From: Shewanella benthica KT99
GTDB lineage: Bacteria; Pseudomonadota; Gammaproteobacteria; Enterobacterales; Shewanellaceae
Assembly (NCBI RefSeq): GCF_000172075.1
Contig: NZ_ABIC01000043.1
Location: forward strand, 1-35,667
Reading direction: 5' to 3'
Length of the DNA stretch: 35,667 nt
Part shown: positions 25,036 to 33,879 of the stretch, in pieces
Layout of the letters: the number at the start of each line of letters is the position of its first letter
Position numbering within the stretch: the stretch's first letter is position 1
Position numbers and translations under genes: made by a program
The notes under the pieces: generated by a model
Databases searched by the model: none
What the model was told of the DNA's origin: nothing
What the model saw: only the letters and a program-made list of their open reading frames with translations

Positions 25036-28000
25036 TTACCCCGTGATCACTTTTAGTTCAGCTTGCTGGTTCTCGAGTCTCAATAGATCTGCGAGCGGAA
25101 CATTCTTAGGTTTGACTAACACGAAGCAGTCGAGCCAATTTTCAAAATCATTCAACAACATTTTTGCGTGTTCACTGCCCGTTTCGGCTAGGTGTTCCTC
25201 TATGAGGCCCTTCAGGTGCTGTTGATGTATGGGAGAGTCGAGTTTTTGAGTATCGACCAGTTCGGTGTTAACTCTGCGGTTAAAGCGGCCAAAGCGGTCG
25301 AAGACATAGGCGAAACCACCTGTCATACCGGCGCCAAAGTTAACTCCTGTCTTCCCCAGCACCACGACAATTCCGCCAGTCATATATTCACAACCGTTAT
25401 CGCCCAGGCCTTCAACGACTGCAAGTGCTCCCGAATTTCTGACTGCGAAACGTTCCCCCGCGATTCCGGCCGCAAATAACTTGCCGCCAGAAGCGCCATA
25501 GAGGCAAGTGTTACCTATGATCGATGAGCGCTCACTGTGGAAGTTGCTACCTAGGGGAGGGTGTATGGTGATCTTACCGCCGGACATGCCCTTACCGACA
25601 TAATCGTTGGCATCACCACAGAGAGTTAACTCTATGCCAGGACTGTTCCAAACACCGAAGCTTTGACCGGCGCTGCCATGGAATTGCAGCTTAATGGGGG
25701 CTTTAGCTCCCTCTATCCCCACTGTGGTGGCCACGAATCCAGACAGTGCGGCACCAACAGAGCGATCTATATTGCCTATTTCGAAGCGAGCGCTTAGTGG
25801 CTCGCCTTGTTCAACGGCGTCTCTGCACTTGGCTAAAATCTTTTGGTTTAGCTCACCAATATCTGCGGGTGGATTTCGCTCTTTCCAGGTGGCAGCGCTG
25901 CCTTCTGGGACTTTTGGGGTGTACAAGATAGGGCTTAAGTCGAGACCTTTTTGCTTGGGAGTATCGCCTTCCAGTGCGTGTAACCAGTCGCTACGACCCA
26001 CCAGTTGCTCAAACTCGGTGACGCCTAAGGCCGCCATCTCTTCACGAATTTCTCTTGCAACGAACTCGAAATAGGTCATCACACGCTCGGGAAGGCCGTG
26101 ATAATGCTCGTTTCTGAGTTGTTTATTTTGAGTTGCTATGCCTGTGGCACAGTTGTTTAGATGACAAATACGCAGGTATTTACATCCCAGGGCTATCATA
26201 GGCACAGTACCGAAACCGAAGCTTTCCGCTCCTAATAAGGCTGCCTTGATGACGTCTCTGCCTGATTTTAAACCGCCATCGACCTGGAGGCGGATCTTAT
26301 GACGCAAGCCGTTCTTCACCAGAGACTGATGCACTTCGGCCAGTCCTAGCTCCCACGGGCTGCCGGCGTACTTAACTGAGGTAATTGGGCTGGCACCGGT
26401 ACCACCATCGTAACCTGAGATGGTGATCATATCAGCGTAGGCCTTGGCCACGCCTGTGGCTATGGTGCCAACGCCAGGCCCTGAAACCAATTTAACCGAG
26501 ATCATCGCCTTAGGATTTATCTGTTTTAGATCGAAAATTAGCTGAGCCAAGTCCTCAATCGAGTAGATATCATGGTGCGGTGGTGGCGATATCAAGGTCA
26601 CTCCGGCTTTAGCGTTACGCAGACCCGCGATCTCGACACTCACCTTATCACCGGGTAGCTGGCCGCCTTCACCGGGTTTTGCCCCTTGGGCTATTTTAAT
26701 CTGTAACACTTCGGCATTAACCAGATAATGGGCGGTGACGCCGAAGCGACCTGAGGCAATCTGTTTAATCTTAGAGTTACCTTCGGTGTTGAATCGACGT
26801 GGATCTTCTCCGCCTTCTCCCGAGTTAGAACGGCCGCCGAGTCGATTCATCGCTACGGCGAGCGCTTCGTGTGCCTCAGGACTCAGGGCGCCAATACTCA
26901 TGGCTGCACTGTCAAATCTTGTATATAAATTAGTGGCCGACTCGACACTGTCTAACTCTACTGCTGGCAGCACTCCCTTAACTTCGATAAGATCTCTCAG
27001 AGTCGCTACTGGACGCTTGTCTACCAGTTCGGTGAAGCGCTTATAGGTTGGGTAATCTCTGTCTTTCAAGCAAGCCTGAAGCGTGTTGACTACATCCGGG
27101 TTGAAGCTGTGATACTCACCGCCTTCGACGTACTTCAATAACCCGCCTTGGCTTAAGGGCTGGTGTGCTTGGAAAGCGATTTTATGCAGCTTGAGCTGAT
27201 CTTGCTCAATTAGGTCAAAACTGGCCCCTTCGATACGGCTAATCACGCCATTGAAACAAAGATTAACCACATCGCTTGCCAGGCCTATGACCTCAAATTG
27301 TTGACTACAACGGTAGGATGAAACTGTGCTGATCCCCATCTTCGACATGATCTTTCTCAGACCCTTATCGATACCTTGGCGGAAATTGAGCATCAATTTA
27401 CGTGTGTCGGCGATATTGCGCTTCTTCGCTAGGGCACAGATAGATTCATAGGCCAGATAGGGGTAGATGGCTGTGGCACCGAATCCGAGTAGCACGGCAA
27501 AATGATGCGGATCTCTGGCCGTTGCGGTCTCGACCACGATATTGGTGTCACAACGTAGACTCTTGTTGACGAGTACATGCTGTATGGCTCCTACGGCCAT
27601 GGCGGCAGGAATGACCTGTTTAGACTTGTCGGTGGCTCTGTCGGATAAGATGAGTAGAGTGGTTCCTGTTCTGGCCAGTCTCTCGGATTCGTCACAGACT
27701 CGAGTGATCGCTTTCTTTAATCCTTCACTCAAGTCATAGTTCAGATCTATGGTGTTGGCACGATAATACATCGAGTCCAAGGCCATGAGCTGATTGAAAT
27801 CACTGTAAAGTAACACCGGTGAGTTAAATATGACACGATAGGCATGTCCCGTCGTCTCATTAAATAAGTTCTGCTCTCTGCCTACGCATGTGGTGAGAGA
27901 CATCACGTGCTTCTCTCTCAATGGATCGATAGGTGGGTTGGTGACTTGGGCGAATTTTTGTCTAAAATAGTCATATATCGTACGAGATTTTTTCGACAGC

Positions 28001-29484
28001 ACGGCCATAGGCGTATCGTCACCCATAGACCCCGTGGCTTCTTCGCCTTTTTGGGCGAGCACCCAGATGACGTCTTGTAACTCTTCCCGGGAATAACCAA
28101 ATTGCTTGTGGTATTGCAGCAGTTGCTCATCGCTGAATTCACTCCCTCCCTGTGCCTCATTGGGCAGATCTTCGGCAGGTGTCAGGATCTGACTATTCTT
28201 AGCCATCCATTCTTTGTATGGGTGACGACGTTTAAGGTCGTTATCGATCTCAAATGAAGAATACAACTGACCATTGAGTGTATCGAGCACCAATAGTTCG
28301 CCTGGGCCGACACGACCCTTCTCGACAACTTCGTCGGGGGCGTAGTCCCATATTCCGACTTCAGATGCCAGGGTGAGTATTCTATCTTTGGTTATCACAT
28401 AGCGTGATGGGCGCAGGCCATTGCGGTCGACCGCACAGGCCACATGTCTGCCGTTTGTCATCACTATGCCCGCTGGACCATCCCAAGGCTCCATATGCAT
28501 GGAGTTGAAGTCGTAGAATGCTTTGAGCTCTTCATCCATTTCAGGGTTACTTTGCCAGGCTGGTGGGATCAACAGGCGCATGGCTCTGTATAGGTCCATA
28601 CCGCCGGCGAGTAACATCTCCAACATGTTATCCAGAGAAGAGGAGTCAGATCCCGTTTCATTGACGAAAGGGGCCGCTTGTTGAAGATCGGGAAGAAGCG
28701 GCGAATTGAACTTGTATGCACGGGCTCTTGCCCACTGTCTATTGCCTGTGATTGTGTTGATTTCACCGTTATGGGCCAGATATCTAAAAGGCTGAGCCAA
28801 GGGCCATTTGGGTGAAGTATTAGTCGAAAATCTCTGGTGGAATAGACAGATAGAGCTTTGGAGGCGAATATCGGCTAAGTCGAGATAAAATGCCGGTAGA
28901 TCCACCGGCATCATCAAGCCTTTATAGACGATAACCTGACCAGAGAGGCTGGCAACATAAAATTCTTCATCGTGAGTCAGTTGCTGCTCTAAACGGCGTC
29001 TGGCCATATAAAGACGACGTTCTAAATCCTTTTCCCGCCAACCTATGGGAGCGTTAATCAGTGCCTGATAAATCTGTGGCTGGCTCGCCTTACCGATAGG
29101 CCCTAATACATCCGGATTGACGGGAACCTTCCGCCAACCAGCTACACTTAAGGTTTCTTTTTCCAGCTCGCGCTCGAGAAGCTGTTTGGCTTCCTCGGCG
29201 AGTTTGTCATCTTGATTGAGGAAGAACATGCCCACCGCAAATTTACGGCTCAGATGCCAATTATTTTCTGCGGCAATGGCTTCAAAAAACTTAACCGGCA
29301 TTTGCATGAGTAAGCCACAGCCATCACCTGTGCGACCGTCGGATGCAATACCACCACGGTGTTTCATACGATCCAGCCCCTGGATTGCAGTTCTTATTAT
29401 TCGGTGGCTGGGTTCACCGTCCATTTGGGCTATTAGACCAAAACCACAATTGTCTCGCTCAAAACTGGGGTGATACAAGCTCAT
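25036..29484 (-). CDS. gltB: Glutamate synthase (NADPH) large subunit
   Basis: Makes two glutamates from glutamine and 2-oxoglutarate. From the ATG at 29484 the protein has 1482 residues, the usual size. A short propeptide precedes Cys13 (RDNCGFGLIAQMDG), which becomes the N-terminal nucleophile of the class II glutaminase domain. The FMN/synthase domain follows, with SGEGGEDP, GAKPGEGGQLPG and ISGYDGGTGASPITS. The 3Fe-4S ligands are in CKYLRICHLNNC. A C-terminal beta-helix (GXXG-rich: GMSGGKITIHPP, GASGGKLFAAG, GMTGGFAYV) ends the protein. GGAG lies six bases before this ATG; an ATG four codons upstream is less likely. The gene leads the gltBD operon. Confidence 0.97.
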   Translation of the reverse strand: MSLYHPSFERDNCGFGLIAQMDGEPSHRIIRTAIQGLDRMKHRGGIASDGRTGDGCGLLMQMPVKFFEAIAAENNWHLSRKFAVGMFFLNQDDKLAEEAKQLLERELEKETLSVAGWRKVPVNPDVLGPIGKASQPQIYQALINAPIGWREKDLERRLYMARRRLEQQLTHDEEFYVASLSGQVIVYKGLMMPVDLPAFYLDLADIRLQSSICLFHQRFSTNTSPKWPLAQPFRYLAHNGEINTITGNRQWARARAYKFNSPLLPDLQQAAPFVNETGSDSSSLDNMLEMLLAGGMDLYRAMRLLIPPAWQSNPEMDEELKAFYDFNSMHMEPWDGPAGIVMTNGRHVACAVDRNGLRPSRYVITKDRILTLASEVGIWDYAPDEVVEKGRVGPGELLVLDTLNGQLYSSFEIDNDLKRRHPYKEWMAKNSQILTPAEDLPNEAQGGSEFSDEQLLQYHKQFGYSREELQDVIWVLAQKGEEATGSMGDDTPMAVLSKKSRTIYDYFRQKFAQVTNPPIDPLREKHVMSLTTCVGREQNLFNETTGHAYRVIFNSPVLLYSDFNQLMALDSMYYRANTIDLNYDLSEGLKKAITRVCDESERLARTGTTLLILSDRATDKSKQVIPAAMAVGAIQHVLVNKSLRCDTNIVVETATARDPHHFAVLLGFGATAIYPYLAYESICALAKKRNIADTRKLMLNFRQGIDKGLRKIMSKMGISTVSSYRCSQQFEVIGLASDVVNLCFNGVISRIEGASFDLIEQDQLKLHKIAFQAHQPLSQGGLLKYVEGGEYHSFNPDVVNTLQACLKDRDYPTYKRFTELVDKRPVATLRDLIEVKGVLPAVELDSVESATNLYTRFDSAAMSIGALSPEAHEALAVAMNRLGGRSNSGEGGEDPRRFNTEGNSKIKQIASGRFGVTAHYLVNAEVLQIKIAQGAKPGEGGQLPGDKVSVEIAGLRNAKAGVTLISPPPHHDIYSIEDLAQLIFDLKQINPKAMISVKLVSGPGVGTIATGVAKAYADMITISGYDGGTGASPITSVKYAGSPWELGLAEVHQSLVKNGLRHKIRLQVDGGLKSGRDVIKAALLGAESFGFGTVPMIALGCKYLRICHLNNCATGIATQNKQLRNEHYHGLPERVMTYFEFVAREIREEMAALGVTEFEQLVGRSDWLHALEGDTPKQKGLDLSPILYTPKVPEGSAATWKERNPPADIGELNQKILAKCRDAVEQGEPLSARFEIGNIDRSVGAALSGFVATTVGIEGAKAPIKLQFHGSAGQSFGVWNSPGIELTLCGDANDYVGKGMSGGKITIHPPLGSNFHSERSSIIGNTCLYGASGGKLFAAGIAGERFAVRNSGALAVVEGLGDNGCEYMTGGIVVVLGKTGVNFGAGMTGGFAYVFDRFGRFNRRVNTELVDTQKLDSPIHQQHLKGLIEEHLAETGSEHAKMLLNDFENWLDCFVLVKPKNVPLADLLRLENQQAELKVITG

Positions 29485-30007
29485 ACACGACTCCATAAAC
29501 TATAACTAAAATACTACTCGGGGAAATTCTTGTAATATATGCACCCGAACCATTCAAATTACCTCTTGGTCGTGCAAAGGTCAAACCGGATCACTGCATA
29601 AAACATGGTTATAAAAGCCTGTTCGATGCTGGTTTAACAACACCTTTACGTTAACGTAAACTGTGAGAATTGCTGTATAACATTATGAATAAAAATAATT
29701 TTAGTTTTTGTTGAATATTGATTTACCAAATGATAACAAATTTAAGTTAATATTTCATTCTAGTAAAAGTGATTTTTTTTGCATGTACAGTGAATTATTC
29801 TTGAGTTTTATGTGTGATTATTTATGCGTGAGTAGTGATTTAAGTCGCGTTGTTTGGCCTGGTTTTGACTAGATCCCGTTAATCTTAGTCAAATCGAACG
29901 TCTTGAGAGTAAAACTTTTGACTGTCAGGAGTTTGATATAGCGCGATGTTTACCCTGAGAGGATGAATTAAAATATATGATTGTTTTCTTGGATAATAGA
30001 GTAAAGA
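29485..30007. other. gltB / yhcC divergent intergenic region
   Basis: About 520 bp, AT-rich, without a credible gene. It must hold the divergent promoters for gltBD (minus) and yhcC (plus). On the minus strand a possible -10 (TATAAC, 29608-29613) lies downstream of the palindrome at 29645-29660. I see nothing else distinct. Confidence 0.6.
29645..29660. promoter_or_regulatory. Perfect 16-bp palindrome, LiuR-like operator upstream of gltB
   Basis: TTTACGTTAACGTAAA is identical to its own complement and lies 161 bp before the gltB start. Its form matches what I recall for sites of LiuR, the MerR-family regulator of branched-chain amino acid use in Shewanella, whose predicted targets I believe include gltBD. 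It is a strong operator candidate; the regulator's identity is inference. Confidence 0.55.
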
Positions 30008-30934
30008 GTGGGACTGGATCATTACGTCAATACCTTTGGTGTTGCTTGTAAGAAGCAATATGGAGAGAAGCTTAAAAAATTAACCATAGATGCAAAATTT
30101 ACTTGCCCTAATAGAGATGGCACCTTAGGCAAGGGTGGGTGTACCTATTGTAATGTGGCTTCTTTCAGCTTTGAACATGGCACTGAACTTTCCATACAGG
30201 AGCAACTCAAGTTAGGCCGTGAGAGGGCTAAGGGGAGATCTTCGAAATATATCGCATATTTTCAAGCTTATACCAGTACATATGATGAGTATCGAGTCCT
30301 GAAAGCTAAGTATGATGAAGCCATCAGCGATGCCGATATTGTCGGGCTTTGCGTTGGTACTCGACCGGATTGTGTGTCTGATGAAGTGATAGATTTACTC
30401 CTGAGTTATCAAAATCAAGGAATAGAAGTCTGGCTCGAGCTGGGTTTACAGTCGGCGAATGATAAGACCCTTAAGCGGATCAACAGAGGGCACACATATA
30501 ATGACTACCGAGATACCGTACTAAGAGCCAGGGCAAAAGGGCTTAAAGTTTGCACCCATCTTATTCTTGGGCTACCCGGTGAAAGTCATCAAGACTATTT
30601 ATCTTCTCTCGAAGCCGTGCTCAGTACCGGTGTCGATGGCCTTAAATTACATCCTTTACATATTGTCGAAGGCAGTACTATGGCTAAAGCATGGCGAAAT
30701 GATCGTATGTCATTATTAACCATTGATGAATATGCTTATAGTGTTGGAGAGTTGATCCGCTATACACCCAAAAATATTATATTTCATCGTGTTACTGCTT
30801 ACGCTAAGAGGCCCATGCTACTGGCCCCTGACTGGTGTGCATCTCGTTGGGATGGGCTGGTGGCGATAGTGAATGATTTGAGAGTAAATGGGGAGCAGGG
30901 GAGTTATTTGAATGTTAAGATAAACTCGCTTTAG
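30008..30934 (+). CDS. yhcC: TIGR01212-family radical SAM protein (YhcC)
   Basis: Radical SAM enzyme of unknown substrate. The iron-sulfur motif of this family, CPNRDGTLGKGGCTYCN, lies at about residues 32-48 and has wider Cys spacing than the classic CxxxCxxC. Other conserved stretches are YFQAYTSTYDE, GLCVGTRPDCV, VWLELGLQSANDKTLKRINRGHTY and LILGLPGES. The start is a GTG with a weak ribosome site, as the family normally begins a few residues before HYVNTFG. The 308 residues match the family length. It is divergent from gltB and upstream of hptA. Confidence 0.9.
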   Translation: MGLDHYVNTFGVACKKQYGEKLKKLTIDAKFTCPNRDGTLGKGGCTYCNVASFSFEHGTELSIQEQLKLGRERAKGRSSKYIAYFQAYTSTYDEYRVLKAKYDEAISDADIVGLCVGTRPDCVSDEVIDLLLSYQNQGIEVWLELGLQSANDKTLKRINRGHTYNDYRDTVLRARAKGLKVCTHLILGLPGESHQDYLSSLEAVLSTGVDGLKLHPLHIVEGSTMAKAWRNDRMSLLTIDEYAYSVGELIRYTPKNIIFHRVTAYAKRPMLLAPDWCASRWDGLVAIVNDLRVNGEQGSYLNVKINSL

Positions 30935-31107
30935 AATCTAAGGCATTGGAGTTAAATTACAGATTTAATCAACAAATAGTTAATGATTAGTTAAAACGTA
31001 TCGGTTTTTACTGACATAACGCTCAATTAGTTGCACCAGCAATTATAGTGGGTATTATAGGGTAAATAGTCTTTAATATAGTCAAAGTTTTTGAGAGGTG
31101 CCTGAAG

Positions 31108-31473
31108 ATGGCAACAGCTGAAATAGAATCAATTTTGGATCTTAATACACTAGAACAATACTGTAGCGCTATAGGTGCTGGTACCTTGTTGAAAAGTGTC
31201 GTGTTATTTGAGCAACTAATGCCAGAATATGTTGGCAATCTGGTTAATGCCAAAGAAGCGCAAGATAAAGATACATTATGCTCTGAAGCTCATAAATTTA
31301 AAGGGGCAGCGGGTTCTGTCGGTCTAAAGCGGATACAGCAATTTGCTCAGTTACTCCAGCACGGTGAAGAGGCCGCCTGGGCTACTGAACATGATGTTTG
31401 GTTACAAGCCATCGTTGATCATGCTAGCCAAGACTTGGCCGAGCTTAAGCAATATTTAGAGTCTAAAGCTTAA
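31108..31473 (+). CDS. hptA: Histidine phosphotransfer (Hpt) protein
   Basis: Small Hpt relay protein of 121 residues. The phosphorylated His is His62 in SEAHKFKGAAGSVGLKRI, the standard HxxKGxxxxxG pattern of the four-helix bundle. In S. oneidensis the gene in this position (after gltB and the radical SAM gene) is HptA, which passes phosphate to ArcA in an Arc system whose sensor kinase lacks its own Hpt domain (from memory). The neighbourhood supports the same role here. The ATG is preceded by GAGAGGTG. A strong terminator follows 47 bp after the stop, so it is probably a single-gene unit. Confidence 0.88.
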   Translation: MATAEIESILDLNTLEQYCSAIGAGTLLKSVVLFEQLMPEYVGNLVNAKEAQDKDTLCSEAHKFKGAAGSVGLKRIQQFAQLLQHGEEAAWATEHDVWLQAIVDHASQDLAELKQYLESKA

Positions 31474-31519
31474 TTATTAAATAAGCATTGTTACCTCTTG
31501 CTAAAGCATGGGGTAAAGA

Positions 31520-31566
31520 AAGCCCCGATGACCCAAGATACAGATTGGGTCACCGGGGCTTTTTTA
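31520..31566 (+). terminator. hptA terminator
   Basis: The long stem AGCCCCGATGACCCAA/TTGGGTCACCGGGGCT, with one bulge and an 8-base loop, ends in a run of T. Confidence 0.93.
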
Positions 31567-31682
31567 ATGGTTTAAGTCGATTCTGTTCACATATTGGCGA
31601 TAAGACCTAGTCGTTTTACTTGGTCTATGTGGTAAAGTTAAATTGATTTTTAGGATAAACATTGTTGTTGGTAATCGATTTT

Positions 31683-32594
31683 ATGAAACATTTGCCCAGT
31701 TTGAAAAACCTTTTCTATTTGGTTAATTTGCATCAAGAACAGAATTTTAATAGAGCTGCTAAGGTGTGTCATGTCAGCCAATCAACGCTTTCGAGTGGTA
31801 TTCAAAATTTAGAGGAGCAACTCGGTCATCAGTTGATTGAGCGCGATCATAAGTCATTTATCTTCACCTCCATTGGAGAGGAAGTCGTACAGCGTTCGAG
31901 AAAATTACTGACTGATGTCGATGATCTAGTTGAACTTGTGAAACATCAGGGTGAGCCTATGACCGGAGATATCCGACTCGGTTGTATCCCAACCATAGCG
32001 CCCTTCTTGTTGAGTAAGGTGGTTAAGCATTGTCAGAGTACCTATGCTGATTTAACGTTATTCTTGAAAGAGGATACCACTGAGCGTTTGTTGGATGCCT
32101 TGGGAAAGGGCGAGTTAGACCTGCTACTGCTGGCTCTACCTGTGGATACCAGTGGTTTTCATCGTATGACGGTGGGGATAGATCCGTTTAAGCTTGTTGT
32201 TCATGAGGAACTGACGGATGTCATACACGAACCCTTGGATTATGAATCTCTGCCCGATCAAAGCATCTTCCTGTTACAGGCTGAGCACTGTATTACCGGT
32301 CATGCCGTGAGCGCCTGTGAGCTTGCTAATAGTGCAAAGGTCAATCCGTTCGCTGCAACGAGTCTGCATACCTTAGTGCAGATGGTGAACAGTAAGCTTG
32401 GAACGACTTTTCTGCCGCAGATGGCTATCGATGCCGGGATCTTAAATGATACTGAATTGAGAGTGATGCAGCCTCCGGGTGAAGCCCCATACAGAGAGAT
32501 TGGTCTGGTGTGGCGTAAGACATCGAGTCGAATATTAACCTTTAGAACCTTAGGCTTAGCGATTCAAAATATATTGGAACATAAAGATAACTGA
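31683..32594 (+). CDS. oxyR: Peroxide-sensing LysR regulator OxyR
   Basis: LysR-type activator/repressor of peroxide defence. The N-terminal helix-turn-helix (NFNRAAKVCHVSQSTLSSGIQNLEEQLG) is followed by a ligand-domain core close to OxyR (GDIRLGCIPTIAPFLL, ELDLLLLAL, ATSLHTLVQMV, TTFLPQMA). The redox cysteines are present as Cys203 and Cys212 (HCITGHAVSAC), spaced nine apart as in E. coli Cys199/Cys208, which decides OxyR over generic LysR. I start at the ATG at 31683 (MKHLPSLKNL, 303 residues); an upstream TTG at 31662 would add seven residues and has AGGA a little nearer, so the start is not certain. Confidence 0.9.
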   Translation: MKHLPSLKNLFYLVNLHQEQNFNRAAKVCHVSQSTLSSGIQNLEEQLGHQLIERDHKSFIFTSIGEEVVQRSRKLLTDVDDLVELVKHQGEPMTGDIRLGCIPTIAPFLLSKVVKHCQSTYADLTLFLKEDTTERLLDALGKGELDLLLLALPVDTSGFHRMTVGIDPFKLVVHEELTDVIHEPLDYESLPDQSIFLLQAEHCITGHAVSACELANSAKVNPFAATSLHTLVQMVNSKLGTTFLPQMAIDAGILNDTELRVMQPPGEAPYREIGLVWRKTSSRILTFRTLGLAIQNILEHKDN

Positions 32595-32600
32595 TCCATA

Positions 32601-32640
32601 TCGCCATCTGGATTACTTGATGGCGCTATTGCTGTTTTGG
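32601..32640 (+). terminator. Possible oxyR terminator
   Basis: The stem CGCCATC/GATGGCG begins about eight bases after the oxyR stop and is followed by CTATTGCTGTTTTGG. The T-run is interrupted, so this is weak. Confidence 0.4.
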
Positions 32641-32749
32641 CTCGATACTGGATACTTCTGTCTAGTGTTGCTTACCCTTGAGCTTGATCGGATTTAGGTA
32701 CCACACTGAAGACCTCTGTCGAGTGCTGCTTACCCTTGAGTTTGATCGG
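32641..32749 (-). repeat. 58-bp tandem duplication at the cyclase 3' end
   Basis: Bases 32699-32749 (inside the gene) recur at 32641-32691 with about 40 of 51 positions identical and an exact core (CTTACCCTTGAG.TTGATCGG). The period of 58 bp is not a multiple of three, so the gene runs out of frame into the second copy and stops at TAA within it. Confidence 0.88.
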
Positions 32750-33757
32750 CCCTAAGCTGGTAATCTCATATTGGCTGGTATCGGTATCTACTCGGGATGC
32801 GAGAGAGCCCGATATCAACATTCTGTGTCCTAAGGGATTACATTGATCTTGGAGTCTGGCTAAGGTATTTAATACATCACTGAAGAAGCTTATCTCTTGC
32901 TTCTGCACGCCAACCACAGCTGCCACAACCTGACCACAATGAGCTGCACACTTAAATTTAGGCACGAACCCGTACTGCTCTTCAAAATATTGCCGTTGCC
33001 ATTTAAGCTGCTGACTGAATTCATAGTAGATATTGAAGCTGCGGTCTTTCTGAACTCCGAATTCTAAGGGCCAATGGATCAAGACTGCATCACCCATATA
33101 TCGATAAATCTCGGCTTCGTTGTCGACGACAGTGTCAGAAAGTAAGCTAAAGCTGTCTTGGATCAAGCGACTAAAGCGATAGTCGCCTAAAGACTCGGCA
33201 TGAGTCGTTGAGGCTACCATGTCTAAATACAGAAATAATCTCTGTTCATATCTGGGTTTATGGTATTTACCCAGGCCAATATTGAGCAATACTCTGGGTC
33301 CGACTAAGAGTGCCATCTGTTCGATAAAGGCTAAACTAACTCTGACGACAATGAGATAGACGATCAAAGCTTGGAACGAGGGGCTGTGAAGAATATGCGC
33401 AGTCAACATCTGCCTCAAGGTAGACATATGGTTTTCTATGGCCCACATATTCAAGAATTGGGTCATATAAGCAAGTGTGGTCGCACCAAGCAGTAGAAAT
33501 AGACCTTTAAAAATAACAGAGAATATATATGGCAGTCTGTTAATTGCACTAAAATCGGCAATCAGATTCGACAGCCAATGTAGGCTACCGAATATGATCC
33601 CCATATAAATGGCGAGTGTGGCGAGATCTGCGGTTCCTACCGCCCATTGAGGCAGGTCTGGGGTTTGGGCATACCTGAAAAACACAAACGCCGCCATGGC
33701 TATTCCCCAGGCGGAAATCGCAAAAATAAGCTTTTTTGCTTGTATACGTGCTCTCAC
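32672..33757 (-). CDS. Membrane-bound class III adenylate/guanylate cyclase
   Basis: Makes a cyclic nucleotide, probably cAMP, at the inner membrane. Four hydrophobic segments (about residues 10-28, 42-62, 76-100 and 128-150) precede a class III cyclase domain. The metal Asp pair is Asp179 (LFLYLDMVAST) and Asp223 (YRYMGDAVLIHWP). Asn297 and Arg301 (FSDVLNTLARLQ) are the transition-state residues. The usual GD before V.N is SD here, and the stretch around GVQKQEISFF is shortened. It resembles a second membrane cyclase of S. oneidensis next to oxyR (cyaB, from memory). The last seven residues (KSDQAQG) arise from an out-of-frame duplicated segment. Confidence 0.85.
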   Translation of the reverse strand: MRARIQAKKLIFAISAWGIAMAAFVFFRYAQTPDLPQWAVGTADLATLAIYMGIIFGSLHWLSNLIADFSAINRLPYIFSVIFKGLFLLLGATTLAYMTQFLNMWAIENHMSTLRQMLTAHILHSPSFQALIVYLIVVRVSLAFIEQMALLVGPRVLLNIGLGKYHKPRYEQRLFLYLDMVASTTHAESLGDYRFSRLIQDSFSLLSDTVVDNEAEIYRYMGDAVLIHWPLEFGVQKDRSFNIYYEFSQQLKWQRQYFEEQYGFVPKFKCAAHCGQVVAAVVGVQKQEISFFSDVLNTLARLQDQCNPLGHRMLISGSLASRVDTDTSQYEITSLGPIKLKGKQHSTEVFSVVPKSDQAQG

Positions 33758-33879
33758 TGTATCTAAGTTTTCCTAACGTAGGTCTATTGGTTCAGGATGC
33801 GCTAGTCTATAGAACATGACCCTATGTTTTCCACTAGTATTTGTGATCTCGGTCAAATGAAGATGATATCGGTTAATAT

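Noticed and set aside
29680..29830. ARG-box-like words (TGAAT...AT) upstream of gltB.
   Set aside because: Each differs from the 18-bp ARG box at three or more key positions, which is expected by chance in AT-rich DNA.
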